Source of the DNA: Cetobacterium somerae
GTDB lineage: Bacteria > Fusobacteriota > Fusobacteriia > Fusobacteriales > Fusobacteriaceae
DNA: 64,000 nucleotides
Direction: 5' to 3'
NCBI RefSeq assembly: GCF_022430525.1
Contig: NZ_CP092521.1
Location: 117,745 to 181,744 of the forward strand
Shown here: positions 17,335 to 25,975 of the stretch, in pieces
How positions within the stretch are numbered: position 1 is the first letter of the stretch
Layout: every line of letters begins with the position of its first letter
Program-made: the position numbers and the translations under genes
Notes under the pieces: model-generated
The model's database searches: none
Told to the model about the DNA's origin: nothing
What the model saw: the letters and a program-made list of their open reading frames with translations, nothing else

Positions 17335-17357
17335 AATCTGCTAGTTTGGAGGCTTAC

Positions 17358-17897
17358 ATGAGTAATGATATTTTAAAAAAAATTAGGGCAATAGAGTTTG
17401 AAGCATTACTTGGAAGTATAACAATCAGCATAACTGTAATTCTTGTGATAGTAAATGTATTCCTAAGATATTTCTTAGGAATACAATACTCTTGGATAGA
17501 AGAGGTTTCTGTTGGTTGCTTTATATGGACAGTTTATTTAGGAGCAACAGCAAGTTATAGAAAAAGAGGACTTATAGGAGTAGATGCTGTAACAAAAATA
17601 CTACCTCTAAAAGGGAGACGAATATTAAGAGTTATAACAAATACTCTACTTTTGGTATTATCTGCTTCTATGTTTTATTTAAGTTATAACTATACATCTT
17701 CATCTGATAAGATAACTTCAGCTTTAGAAATATCATATGTTTATATAAATAGTTCTTTACCAGTTTCCTTTGGATTAATGACAATCTATTCTATCTATTT
17801 TTTTATTTACGATATTATTAATTTTAATAATTTAGAAATAGAAGAACAAGAGGAGCAAGAGGAGTTTGAACAGCAAATAGAGGATGTGATGATGTAA
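17358..17897 (+). CDS. dctQ: TRAP transporter small permease (DctQ family)
   Basis: A 179-residue membrane protein with four predicted helices and the family pattern FLRYFLGIQYSWIEEVSVGCFIWTVYLGA. TTGGAGG lies before the ATG at 17358. The tail is very acidic (EEQEEQEEFEQQIEDVMM). Its stop codon overlaps the start of dctM by one base (TAATG), giving translational coupling. It forms the inner-membrane complex with DctM and works with the DctP lipoprotein. Confidence 0.9.
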   Translation: MSNDILKKIRAIEFEALLGSITISITVILVIVNVFLRYFLGIQYSWIEEVSVGCFIWTVYLGATASYRKRGLIGVDAVTKILPLKGRRILRVITNTLLLVLSASMFYLSYNYTSSSDKITSALEISYVYINSSLPVSFGLMTIYSIYFFIYDIINFNNLEIEEQEEQEEFEQQIEDVMM

Positions 17898-19183
17898 TGG
17901 AACCATTTATACCAGTTATTATTTTATTTATACTATTTTTCTTAAATATACCTATTGCTTTTGCTCTTATAGGAGCATCACTATATTATTTTATATTCCA
18001 GAATAATATAATGTCTGTTAATATGGTTATTCAGCAGTTTGTAACTTCAGTGGAATCATTTCCATATTTGGCAGTTCCATTTTTTATAATGGTTGGATCT
18101 GTTATGAACTTTTCAGGAATTAGTTCTAGTTTAATGAAAATGGCAGAAGTTTTAACAGGACATATGGTTGGAGGACTAGCTCAAGTTAATGTAATATTAA
18201 GTGCTATGATGGGTGGAATTTCAGGTTCTGCAAATGCTGATGCAGCTATGCAATCTAAAATCTTAGTTCCAGAGATGGTAAAAAGAAATTTCTCAAAACC
18301 ATTTTCAGCTGCTGTTACGGCTGCATCATCTTCGGTAAGTCCAGTAATACCTCCAGGAACAAATTTGATAATTTATTCATTAATAGCCAACGTTTCAGTA
18401 GCTAAAATGTTTTTAGCAGGATATACACCTGGAATTATGATGACAGTTGCTCTTATGTTTGTAGTGCATATAATTTCTAAGAAAAGAGGATATACTTCAA
18501 CTAGAGATAAAAGAGCTACAATAAAGGAGATTTTGATTCAGATTAAAGATTCTATATGGGCGTTACTAATTCCTTTTGGAATTATTTTAGGAATGCGTAT
18601 GGGACTTTTTACTCCAACAGAAGCTGGTGGAGTTGCTGTATTATTCTGTTTTGTAGTTGGAGTTTTTGTATATAAAAAATTAAAATGGGAGCATGTGCCT
18701 ATTATTTTAAAAGATACGGTTTATGGAACAGGTTCTGTTATGCTTCTTATAATAGGAGCAAAAGTTTTTGGATATTATTTAACGCTAGAAAGAATTCCTC
18801 AAATGATAACAAATCTATTAGTCGGATTTACAGATAATAGATACATGTTACTTTTTATAGTTAATTTACTTTTACTTTTTGTTGGAATGTTTTTAGAAGG
18901 AGGGGCAGCACTTGTAATTCTTGCTCCACTTTTAGTGCCAGCAGCTTTAAAGGTTGGAATAGATCCAATTCAGTTTGGAGTAATATTAATTGTTAATATT
19001 ATGATTGGAGGAATAACACCACCTTTTGGCTCAATGATGTTTACAACATGTACTATAGTTGGTGTAAAACTCGATGAGTTTGTAAAAGAGGTATTACCAT
19101 TTATTTTAGCATTGTTAGTAGTTTTAGCTATCTTAACTTATTCGGAGACGATAGCACTATATATACCAAATCTATTAATGTAA
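17897..19183 (+). CDS. dctM: TRAP transporter large permease (DctM family)
   Basis: A 428-residue protein of about twelve hydrophobic segments, with the DctM landmarks GSANADAAMQSKILVPEM and VSPVIPPGTNLIIYSLIA and a C-terminal half containing GGITPPFGSMMF, the repeated proline-rich elements of the elevator-type transport domain. It carries the substrate across the inner membrane with Na+ in this family. Third gene of the operon, followed by glpQ after 14 bases. Confidence 0.92.
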   Translation: MEPFIPVIILFILFFLNIPIAFALIGASLYYFIFQNNIMSVNMVIQQFVTSVESFPYLAVPFFIMVGSVMNFSGISSSLMKMAEVLTGHMVGGLAQVNVILSAMMGGISGSANADAAMQSKILVPEMVKRNFSKPFSAAVTAASSSVSPVIPPGTNLIIYSLIANVSVAKMFLAGYTPGIMMTVALMFVVHIISKKRGYTSTRDKRATIKEILIQIKDSIWALLIPFGIILGMRMGLFTPTEAGGVAVLFCFVVGVFVYKKLKWEHVPIILKDTVYGTGSVMLLIIGAKVFGYYLTLERIPQMITNLLVGFTDNRYMLLFIVNLLLLFVGMFLEGGAALVILAPLLVPAALKVGIDPIQFGVILIVNIMIGGITPPFGSMMFTTCTIVGVKLDEFVKEVLPFILALLVVLAILTYSETIALYIPNLLM

Positions 19184-19197
19184 TCCATGGAGGTCAG

Positions 19198-20265
19198 ATG
19201 AACGTAAAAATATTATTAGCACTTAGTATGGTAGGATTATCTTTAGCGACTTTTTCACAAAATGATAAAAAAATTATAATAGCACATAGAGGAGCAAGTG
19301 GTTATTTACCAGAACATACACTTGAGTCAAAGGCTTTAGCTTTTGGTCAAGGAGCAGATTATTTAGAACAAGATTTGGCTATGACTAAGGATAATAAAGT
19401 AATTGTAATACATGATCATTTTTTAGACCAACTTACAGATGTTGCTAAGCAATATCCAAATAGAGCAAGAAAAGATGGTAGATATTATGTAATGGATTTT
19501 ACGTTAGCTGAAATAAAAGGTTTAAATATGACTGAAAATTTTAAAGTGGAAAATGGTGAGGAAAAATTAGTTTACGAGGGAAGATTCCCTTTATGGAAAT
19601 CAACATTTAAAATCCATACTTTAGAAGAAGAATTAGAGTTTATTCAAGGACTAGAAAAAACAACAGGGAAAAGAATTGGAATATATCCAGAAATTAAAGC
19701 TCCTTGGTTACATCATCAAGAGGGAAAAGATATAGCTAAAGAAACTTTACAAATTCTAAAAAAGTATGGTTATACAAGTAAGAATGACCCCATTTATTTC
19801 CAAGTTTTTGATTTTAATGAGTTAAAAAGAGTTAAAAATGAACTTATGCCAGAGATGGGGATGGATTTAAAATTAGTTCAGTTAGTTGCATATACTGATT
19901 GGAATGAAACTATGGAAAAAAATAAAAAAGGTGAGTGGATAAACTATAATTATGATTGGATGTTTACTCCAGAGGGAGTGAAAGAATTATCAAAATATGC
20001 TGATGGAATAGGTCCAGCATGGTACATGCTAGTAGATGGAGATAATTCTAAAAAAGGAGATATAAAAGTAACTCCATTAGTAGAATATATTGGAAAAAAT
20101 GGGTTAGAATTACATCCGTATACAATTAGAAAAGATGCTTTACCAAACTATGTAGATAATATAGATGAGATGTTTGAAATCATATTTAACCAAACTAATT
20201 CTACAGGGGTATTTACAGATTTTCCAGATTTAGGAGTTCAGTTTATAGCAAATCAAAATAAATAA
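19198..20265 (+). CDS. glpQ: Periplasmic glycerophosphodiester phosphodiesterase
   Basis: The 355-residue product has a signal peptide (MNVKILLALSMVGLSLATFS) and the GDPD landmarks IIAHRGASGYLPEHT (H30, R31), DYLEQDLAMTKD and VIHDHFLD (H72, H74). The length and the inserted segment after the first motifs match the GlpQ/protein D group. It hydrolyses glycerophosphodiesters such as glycerophosphocholine to glycerol 3-phosphate and an alcohol in the periplasm. Its place directly after a TRAP system, instead of the usual GlpT or Ugp transporter, suggests that the TRAP system may import a product or related compound; this is inference. Confidence 0.92.
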   Translation: MNVKILLALSMVGLSLATFSQNDKKIIIAHRGASGYLPEHTLESKALAFGQGADYLEQDLAMTKDNKVIVIHDHFLDQLTDVAKQYPNRARKDGRYYVMDFTLAEIKGLNMTENFKVENGEEKLVYEGRFPLWKSTFKIHTLEEELEFIQGLEKTTGKRIGIYPEIKAPWLHHQEGKDIAKETLQILKKYGYTSKNDPIYFQVFDFNELKRVKNELMPEMGMDLKLVQLVAYTDWNETMEKNKKGEWINYNYDWMFTPEGVKELSKYADGIGPAWYMLVDGDNSKKGDIKVTPLVEYIGKNGLELHPYTIRKDALPNYVDNIDEMFEIIFNQTNSTGVFTDFPDLGVQFIANQNK

Positions 20266-20285
20266 ATATAAAATGAGGGATAATT

Positions 20286-20804
20286 ATGACTGGGATAGGA
20301 TTGACAGAGATACTATTTAGATTGACAGTTTCTTCAATATTTGGAGGTTGTATAGGATTAGAAAGAGAGTTAAAAAATAAATCAGCAGGGTTTGTAACCT
20401 TAATATTGGTATGTTTAGGAGCTACAACAATTGCTCTTTTACAAGAGGAGCTGTTAATAAGGCAAATAAATTTGATATCTTCCCAACCTAACCTCATAGA
20501 AAGTTATAAATTAGATATTACAAGACTATCAGCTCAAGTTGTAACTGGAGTAGGATTTATAGGGGGAGGAGCAATAGTTTATTCAAACGATAAGGTTTCA
20601 GGAATAACAACAGCAGCTACTTTATGGATAACAGCAGCAATTGGATTGGCAATTGGATATGGATTTGTATTTTTATCTGTAGCAGCTTTTTTAATTGTTG
20701 TTATAACTTTAATAGTAATGAAAATACTAGAAAGAAAAGTTATAACCATGGTAAGAAATAAAAAAGCAACTAAAAGTAATTTAACAAAAGAGGAGCAAAA
20801 ATGA
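20286..20804 (+). CDS. MgtC/SapB-family inner-membrane protein
   Basis: The 172-residue product has four or five hydrophobic helices and the conserved family start RLTVSSIFGGCIGLERELKNKSAGF, followed by RLSAQVVTGVGFIGGGAIV and TTAATLWITAAIGLAIGYG. MgtC-type proteins affect Mg2+ limitation and phosphate balance by unclear means; this short form lacks the C-terminal ACT-like domain of MgtC itself. It overlaps the next gene by four bases (ATGA), so it belongs to the TRAP-glpQ operon. Confidence 0.88.
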   Translation: MTGIGLTEILFRLTVSSIFGGCIGLERELKNKSAGFVTLILVCLGATTIALLQEELLIRQINLISSQPNLIESYKLDITRLSAQVVTGVGFIGGGAIVYSNDKVSGITTAATLWITAAIGLAIGYGFVFLSVAAFLIVVITLIVMKILERKVITMVRNKKATKSNLTKEEQK

Positions 20805-21577
20805 AAGATTATAAAGGATACTTATTTGATATAGATGGAACAATAGTTTTAGGGGATGTTCTAATACCAGGAGCTAAAGAAAAAATTGAGGAATTACGAA
20901 AATGTGGAAAGAAAATAGGGTTTTATACGAATAATTCCTCTAAAAATCCAAAGAGCTATATCGAAAAATTTACAAAACTGGGAATAGAAACTGAATTGAA
21001 AGAGATAATAACTGCTGGGGGAGTATTAGCAGATTATTTAAAAAATAGTTGTAAAGATAAAAAAATATTTATGGTGGGGACAAAGGATTATAAAAATTAT
21101 TGTAAAGATTTAGAGATTCAAATACTTGATGAAAATGATGAGTTTGACTTTTCTGAAATTGATATAGTTGTGGTAACACTTGATTCTGAATTAAGCTATA
21201 AAAAGTTAGAGATTGCTTGTAAACTTTTACATAGAAATGTAGAGTATTTAGCAGCAAATGAAGACTTAGTTTATCCTGTAGAGGATGGAGTATTTTTACC
21301 AGACTGTAGAGCTATCTGTAATATAATTGAGTTATGTACAAAAAAAATTCCTAAATATTTTGGAAAGCCTAAAAAAGCTATGCTTGATTACGCACTAAGA
21401 AATTTAAACTTATTAAAAGATGAAGTAGTAATAGTGGGGGATAGACTATATACTGATATCGCTTCGGGGTATATTAATGGCTGTGACACAATATTAGTTT
21501 TAACAGGAGAAGCTAAAAGGGATAGTAAAAGTGTTTATAATCCAACTTATATATTAGATAGTGTAGCTGATATATAA
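20801..21577 (+). CDS. HAD-superfamily class IIA sugar phosphatase (NagD-like)
   Basis: The 258-residue protein has HAD motif I GYLFDIDGTIV, motif II FYTNNSS, the class IIA cap, and motif III-IV GKPKKAMLDYAL with VVIVGDRLYTDIASGYINGCDT. These phosphatases act on small phosphate esters; the group contains NagD and glycerol-3-phosphate or phosphoglycolate phosphatases. Because it closes an operon with glpQ, removal of phosphate from glycerol 3-phosphate is an attractive but unproven guess. Translation is coupled to the MgtC gene by an ATGA overlap. No clear terminator is seen before the next promoter. Confidence 0.88.
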   Translation: MKDYKGYLFDIDGTIVLGDVLIPGAKEKIEELRKCGKKIGFYTNNSSKNPKSYIEKFTKLGIETELKEIITAGGVLADYLKNSCKDKKIFMVGTKDYKNYCKDLEIQILDENDEFDFSEIDIVVVTLDSELSYKKLEIACKLLHRNVEYLAANEDLVYPVEDGVFLPDCRAICNIIELCTKKIPKYFGKPKKAMLDYALRNLNLLKDEVVIVGDRLYTDIASGYINGCDTILVLTGEAKRDSKSVYNPTYILDSVADI

Positions 21578-21599
21578 GAGTTATTTTTAATTTTAAGAA

Positions 21600-21628
21600 T
21601 TGACAAATAATTCAAAATGCGATATACA
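21600..21628 (+). promoter_or_regulatory. Promoter of the cobalamin-riboswitch transcript
   Basis: TTGACA (21600-21605) and TATACA (21623-21628) with a 17-base spacer, just after the HAD gene stop codon and about 20 bases before the riboswitch P1 stem. Confidence 0.7.
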
Positions 21629-21649
21629 ATTATTATAAAACTAAATAAA

Positions 21650-21803
21650 AGTTTTTTAGGTGCTTAGGCATAACAAGGAAGTAGGTGTAAATCCTACACA
21701 GCCTCCGCTACTGTAATGAGGATGAAACTATATAGCCACTGGAATAAAATCTGGGAAGGATAGGAGTAAAGTGATTCTAAGTCAGGAGACTTACCTAAAA
21801 ACT
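21650..21803 (+). promoter_or_regulatory. Cobalamin (adenosylcobalamin-type) riboswitch
   Basis: The P1 stem pairs AGTTTTTTAGGT (21650-21661) with ACCTAAAAACT (21793-21803). Inside it, in order, are the conserved elements GGAAGTAGGTGTAAATCCTACACAG, CCGCTACTGTAATG, GCCACTG, CTGGGAAGG and the B12 box GTCAGGAGACTTACC. This is the cobalamin riboswitch architecture, here located upstream of a small gene of unknown function and a terminator. Confidence 0.93.
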
Positions 21804-21836
21804 ACACAAAAATTGTTAGGAGTGGACAAGTGTGTA

Positions 21837-21873
21837 AAAAAATCTAAAGGATAATATATCCAATAGATTTTTT
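21837..21873 (+). terminator. Expression-platform terminator of the cobalamin riboswitch
   Basis: AAAAAATCTA (21837-21846) pairs with TAGATTTTTT (21864-21873), with an inner GGATA/TATCC stem. It lies between the aptamer and the next start codon, so it should stop transcription when cobalamin is bound, the usual mode of this class. Confidence 0.75.
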
Positions 21874-21906
21874 GTCTTCTTCTCTACGTTCGAGGGAGTG
21901 AGAAAG

Positions 21907-22311
21907 ATGAGTAAAGATTTAAAATGGGATTATAATAAGTTTAGGGAATTTGATAAGTTTATACATACTTTTAAAACTTATCAAGATTTGTCAAAATTTT
22001 TAGAAAAAAATTTATCAGCTATGAGAGGAAGGCAGGAATTTTTATGCCATATTGTAAAGATGACACCTCAAGAACAGCTATTGTTATTTTATTTAAAAAA
22101 GTATAAAGAAATTAAAAATTTAGAAATTTTTTATAAAGAATATATAAAGTTTTGCCAAGAATATTATTCTTCTTTAAGCAAAAATTTATTTGAAGTTGAT
22201 CCATGGAAAAGGCAAGCTATTTATCATATAAATAGAAAAAATGTATTTTTAGATAGCTTAAAAAAAGTTGAAAATAGTTTGAAAAGTTTTGAAAAAAAAT
22301 GTTTTAGTTGA
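21907..22311 (+). CDS. Unknown protein under cobalamin-riboswitch control (134 aa)
   Basis: No family is recognised. The 134-residue product is soluble-looking, lysine- and aromatic-rich and mostly helical (MSKDLKWDYNKFREFDKFIH, then FLCHIVKMTPQEQLLLFYLKKYKEIKNL). There is no signal peptide or membrane segment and no cobalamin-binding DxHxxG motif. The ATG at 21907 is chosen since GAGGGAG sits eight bases upstream; a GTG at 21898 overlaps that site. It is the only gene between the riboswitch and the following terminator, so cobalamin must be relevant to its job: transport, salvage or a B12-sparing function are all possible, none shown. Confidence 0.7.
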   Translation: MSKDLKWDYNKFREFDKFIHTFKTYQDLSKFLEKNLSAMRGRQEFLCHIVKMTPQEQLLLFYLKKYKEIKNLEIFYKEYIKFCQEYYSSLSKNLFEVDPWKRQAIYHINRKNVFLDSLKKVENSLKSFEKKCFS

Positions 22312-22320
22312 AAAAAATAC

Positions 22321-22346
22321 AAAAAGAGAGATTTATCTCTCTTTTT
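22321..22346 (+). terminator. Intrinsic terminator
   Basis: Arms AAAAAGAGAGA / TCTCTCTTTTT around TTTA, with a long T-run, ending the riboswitch-controlled gene. Confidence 0.88.
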
Positions 22347-22436
22347 TTTTATAAAATTTTATAGTATAATCCTGATATATAAAATTTTCAAAAAAAATTA
22401 AAAAATTTAAATTAAAAAAATGTGGAGGGAATTAAA

Positions 22437-23057
22437 ATGAAATTTGAAGAGATTAAAGTGAGAATGAATACAAAAAAATTATATTTTTGTGATGATGCAA
22501 GCTTAGCAAAAGAGCAAATGGAACAGTTAGATAGATTATTTGATTATAATAACACTCGTCCAAGCGAGCAAAATAAAAAGCAAGAGTTACTTAAAAAGAT
22601 GTTTGGATCAATTGGGGAAAATTGTTATATAGAAACACCTTTTCATGCTAATTGGGGGGGAAAATTTGTTCATTTTGGAAAAAGTGTTTATGCCAATTTC
22701 GGTTTAACTTTAGTTGATGATTGTCCTATACATGTGGGAGATAATGTCTTATTTGCTCCAAATGTAACTTTATGCACAGGGACTCATCCTATTCATCCAG
22801 ATTTAAGAAGACAACAAGCTCAGTATAATCTTCCAATAACTATAGGAAATAACGTTTGGCTTGGAGCAGGAGTAATTGTATTACCTGGAGTTACTATTGG
22901 AGATAATTCAGTTATTGGAGCAGGAAGTATTGTAACTAAAGATATTCCTTCAAATGTTGTAGCTGTAGGAAATCCATGTAAAATTTTAAGACCTATTAAT
23001 AAAAATGATTTTGAATATTATTATAAAGATATGAAAATTGATATAGCTTGTAAATAA
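22437..23057 (+). CDS. Sugar O-acetyltransferase (maltose/galactoside type, LbH fold)
   Basis: The 206-residue product has the Mac N-terminal domain followed by left-handed beta-helix hexapeptide repeats (VGDNVLFAPNVTLCTGTHPIH and ITIGNNVWLGAGVIVLPGVTIG). The H in GTHPIH is the expected catalytic histidine of the LacA/Maa group. The family acetylates non-metabolised sugars with acetyl-CoA. GGAGGG precedes the ATG at 22437. It stands just before an alpha-galactoside locus, which fits a galactoside acetyltransferase role, although it has its own upstream region and probably its own transcript. Confidence 0.88.
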   Translation: MKFEEIKVRMNTKKLYFCDDASLAKEQMEQLDRLFDYNNTRPSEQNKKQELLKKMFGSIGENCYIETPFHANWGGKFVHFGKSVYANFGLTLVDDCPIHVGDNVLFAPNVTLCTGTHPIHPDLRRQQAQYNLPITIGNNVWLGAGVIVLPGVTIGDNSVIGAGSIVTKDIPSNVVAVGNPCKILRPINKNDFEYYYKDMKIDIACK

Positions 23058-23091
23058 AACCTTTTTTTACCTAAGTTAAAAAACTTTTCAA

Positions 23092-23137
23092 ATTATTTCT
23101 ATAAAAATGTTTTATTTTTATAGAAATAATATATAAT
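23092..23137 (+). promoter_or_regulatory. Dyad and -10 box upstream of the LacI-type regulator
   Basis: Perfect 15-base arms ATTATTTCTATAAAA (23092-23106) and TTTTATAGAAATAAT (23116-23130) lie just before TATAAT (23132-23137). The dyad covers the -35 region; it may be an operator, or a terminator-like hairpin serving the acetyltransferase gene. Confidence 0.5.
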
Positions 23138-23165
23138 ACGAACATAATATTTTTTTAATCAAGTT

Positions 23166-23181
23166 TTGGACAGCTGTCCAA
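23166..23181. promoter_or_regulatory. LacI-type operator palindrome
   Basis: TTGGACAGCTGTCCAA is a perfect 16-base palindrome with a central GC step typical of LacI/GalR-family operators. It lies between the -10 box and the regulator's start codon, so binding would block the whole lacI-symporter-galactosidase transcript (autoregulation). Confidence 0.75.
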
Positions 23182-23200
23182 TTTTTAAAGGAGAATTTAA

Positions 23201-24220
23201 TTGAAAATAGATAGCATAAAAATTGCTGAAATAGCAGGAGTTTCAAGAAGTACTGTTTCAAGAGTTTTAAACAATCATCCGAATGTAAGTAAAAAAAATA
23301 GAGAAAAAATTTTAAAAATAATAGATGAGTATAATTATATTCCAAATCTAAATGCTCAAACATTAGCAGGAAAAAAAAATAAAGTTATTGGGATTTTTAT
23401 ATATGAACCAAATATGATAAATAGAACGACAGCTATGGATACTGCATATTTTATGAATTTTACAGATACAGTTGTTAAAGAGGCGTTCTTAAAAAATCAT
23501 CAAATTTTGGTTGATTATATTAAGGATTCTAATGATGAAAAAAGAATAGAAACATTTTTTAAAAATGGGAATGTTTGTAGTGGAATATTTATTGGATTTT
23601 TAAAAAATAATTTATTTTTAGAAAAAATGATAGAAAGTGAATACAAAGTTGTGGTAGTTGACTATGATACAAAATTAAACCACAAAGCTAAGCAAACACT
23701 GTACATGAATACGGATGATTATGGTGGAGCGACCGCAGTTATGGAAAAAATTCTAAATAAAAACAATAATAAAGTTTTATTCTTTTCAGGAGATATGAAA
23801 AAACTTTCAGGTTTAGAGAGAGAACGAGCATACGTAGACGCATTAAATAATCGATCTATTACTATAGATAGAAATTTAATATATGAATCTGATTATTCAA
23901 AAGAAAAAGCTTACGAAAATATGAAAAAGGTTTTAAAAAATAAAATAGAGTTTGATTCGATTTTTTCAGCTTCGGATAATATGCTTTTTGGGGTTATTAG
24001 AGCTTTAAACGAAGAGAAAATAGATTATAAAAAGTTAGAAATTTGGGGTTTTGATAATTTAAAATATACAGTTCCAATGGGACTAAAAACGGTTTCTCCA
24101 ATGTTAAAAGATACAGCTAAAAAAAGTATAGAGTTTTTAATTTCAGATTCAATAACAAGTACAGTTGAATATACCAAAACAAAATTAGTTGAAAATATGA
24201 GTGATTATTTCGAAGATTAA
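23201..24220 (+). CDS. LacI-family transcriptional regulator of the alpha-galactoside operon
   Basis: The 339-residue protein begins at a TTG codon with AAAGGAG seven bases upstream; no ATG gives a complete N-terminus. The HTH is IKIAEIAGVSRSTVSRVLNNHPNVS, followed by the hinge NAQTLAGKK and a periplasmic-binding-protein-like effector domain (KNKVIGIF onward, ASDNMLFGVIRAL near the C-terminus). A perfect palindrome in its leader is its likely operator, and the symporter, GH36 and SemiSWEET genes follow in the same direction. The effector is probably galactose or an alpha-galactoside, from context. Confidence 0.9.
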   Translation: MKIDSIKIAEIAGVSRSTVSRVLNNHPNVSKKNREKILKIIDEYNYIPNLNAQTLAGKKNKVIGIFIYEPNMINRTTAMDTAYFMNFTDTVVKEAFLKNHQILVDYIKDSNDEKRIETFFKNGNVCSGIFIGFLKNNLFLEKMIESEYKVVVVDYDTKLNHKAKQTLYMNTDDYGGATAVMEKILNKNNNKVLFFSGDMKKLSGLERERAYVDALNNRSITIDRNLIYESDYSKEKAYENMKKVLKNKIEFDSIFSASDNMLFGVIRALNEEKIDYKKLEIWGFDNLKYTVPMGLKTVSPMLKDTAKKSIEFLISDSITSTVEYTKTKLVENMSDYFED

Positions 24221-24256
24221 AATTTTTTAAAATAAAGTAAAGGGGAGTGTTGTTTT

Positions 24257-25960
24257 ATGTTAATGTTTTTATCTTTTATTTTTTTTACTGCTTTAGTTGC
24301 AGTTATAACTTACTATAAAACTAAAGGAGAAACTCTAGATACTAATGATGGTTATTTTTTAGGAGGAAGAAGTTTAACAGCGGGATTTATAGCAGGATCT
24401 TTAATGTTGACTAATTTGAGTCCAGCAAATTTTGCAGGTATGAGTGCACAGTCTTATACACATAATATGTCAGTTATGGGATGGGAAGTAGGGTCTGGAA
24501 TTACTTTAGTTTTAGTTGCTATGTTCTTAGTTCCAAGATATTTAAAAGGAGGACTAACTACAATTCCCGAATTTTTAGAAGACCGTTTTGATCCAGGAGT
24601 TAAAAAGTTTGTAACATATTTATTTTTAATTAGTTATGTTTTAAATGGATTACCACCTACACTTTATGCAGGAGCTTTGGTAATGAGTCAACTTTTTGAT
24701 ATCTCAGGAATTTTGGGGGTTTCTTATGGTACTGGAATCTGGATAACAGTTTGGGCAATAGGAGTTATTGGTGCAATTTACGCTATTTTTGGAGGATTGA
24801 AAGCAGTTGCCTTTTCAGATACTCTAAATGGAATTGGACTTATAATTGGGGGATTATCTGTTCCATATTTTGGGTTTAAATATATTGGAGGTGGTTCTGT
24901 TTTAAAAGGAATAGGAGATTTAGTTGTAGCTCATCCAGAAAAATTTGATGCTATTGGATCTAGTTCTGATCCAGTTCCATTTACAACTCTTTTTACAGGT
25001 ATGCTTTTAGTTAATCTTTACTATTGGGGAACTGATCAAGGAATTATTCAAAGAGCATTGGGTGCTAAAAACTTAAAAGAGGGACAAAAGGGAGTTATGT
25101 TAGCAGGATTATTAAAAATCTTTACACCACTTATAGTAATCGTTCCAGGTATTATTGCTTTCCATATGTATGGAGAAAGTTATACAGCACCTGATTTAGT
25201 TTACTCTCATTTGATAAAAGATTTAATGCCTAAATATTTTGTAGGATTCTTTGCAGCAGTTATGTTTGGAGCAGTTTTAAGTACTTATAATAGTGTTTTA
25301 AATAGTGCATCCACATTATTTTGTTTAAATGTTTATAAACCAGTTTTTGGAAGAAATAAAACAGATGCTGAAATAGTGTCAAAAGGAAAAATATTTGGTA
25401 GTATTATTGCACTAATTTCCATGCTAATAGCTCCCATGATTATGAATGCACCTCAAGGATTATTTCAATATTTACAAATTGTTAACGGATTCTTTAATGT
25501 ACCAATCTTTACAATTATATTTATCGGTTATATGACAAAATATGTTCCTGCAATAGCAGCAAAAGTATCATTAGTGTTTTTCGTATCATCGTACGCGGTA
25601 TTACAACTTATAATAAAACCTGAATTACATTTCTTACATCAATTAACAATATTATTTATTATAAGTTGTGGGATTATGTTAGTTATTGGAAAAATAAAAC
25701 CAAGAGAGACTCCATATGTTTTAGTAAATAAAAATGTAGTAGAAATTACACCGTGGGAATATCAATATGAAGCTGGAGTAATAATAATAGCTGTAATGTT
25801 ATCATTTTATATAATTTTTTCAAAACTTGGATTAGCAAGTTTAAACTTTCAAGGATTACAAAAAGGTTTAGGTTTATTATGGACTATTACAGCATTATTA
25901 GTTATATCTATTAGAAAATATAGACAAAAATCTAAAATAGAAAAAAGAGCAGAAGCTTAG
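24257..25960 (+). CDS. Sodium:solute symporter (SSS family), probable galactose/galactoside uptake
   Basis: The 567-residue protein has about 14 membrane helices and the SSS signature region GYFLGGRSLTAGFIAGSLMLTNLSPANFAG and RALGAKNLKEGQKG. It resembles the SglT-like sugar branch of the family, which imports sugars with Na+. It sits between the LacI regulator and a GH36 alpha-galactosidase with 15 bases to the latter, so the likely cargo is galactose or an alpha-galactoside such as melibiose. Substrate assignment is contextual. Confidence 0.9.
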   Translation: MLMFLSFIFFTALVAVITYYKTKGETLDTNDGYFLGGRSLTAGFIAGSLMLTNLSPANFAGMSAQSYTHNMSVMGWEVGSGITLVLVAMFLVPRYLKGGLTTIPEFLEDRFDPGVKKFVTYLFLISYVLNGLPPTLYAGALVMSQLFDISGILGVSYGTGIWITVWAIGVIGAIYAIFGGLKAVAFSDTLNGIGLIIGGLSVPYFGFKYIGGGSVLKGIGDLVVAHPEKFDAIGSSSDPVPFTTLFTGMLLVNLYYWGTDQGIIQRALGAKNLKEGQKGVMLAGLLKIFTPLIVIVPGIIAFHMYGESYTAPDLVYSHLIKDLMPKYFVGFFAAVMFGAVLSTYNSVLNSASTLFCLNVYKPVFGRNKTDAEIVSKGKIFGSIIALISMLIAPMIMNAPQGLFQYLQIVNGFFNVPIFTIIFIGYMTKYVPAIAAKVSLVFFVSSYAVLQLIIKPELHFLHQLTILFIISCGIMLVIGKIKPRETPYVLVNKNVVEITPWEYQYEAGVIIIAVMLSFYIIFSKLGLASLNFQGLQKGLGLLWTITALLVISIRKYRQKSKIEKRAEA

Positions 25961-25975
25961 GAGGAGTAGGATTAA

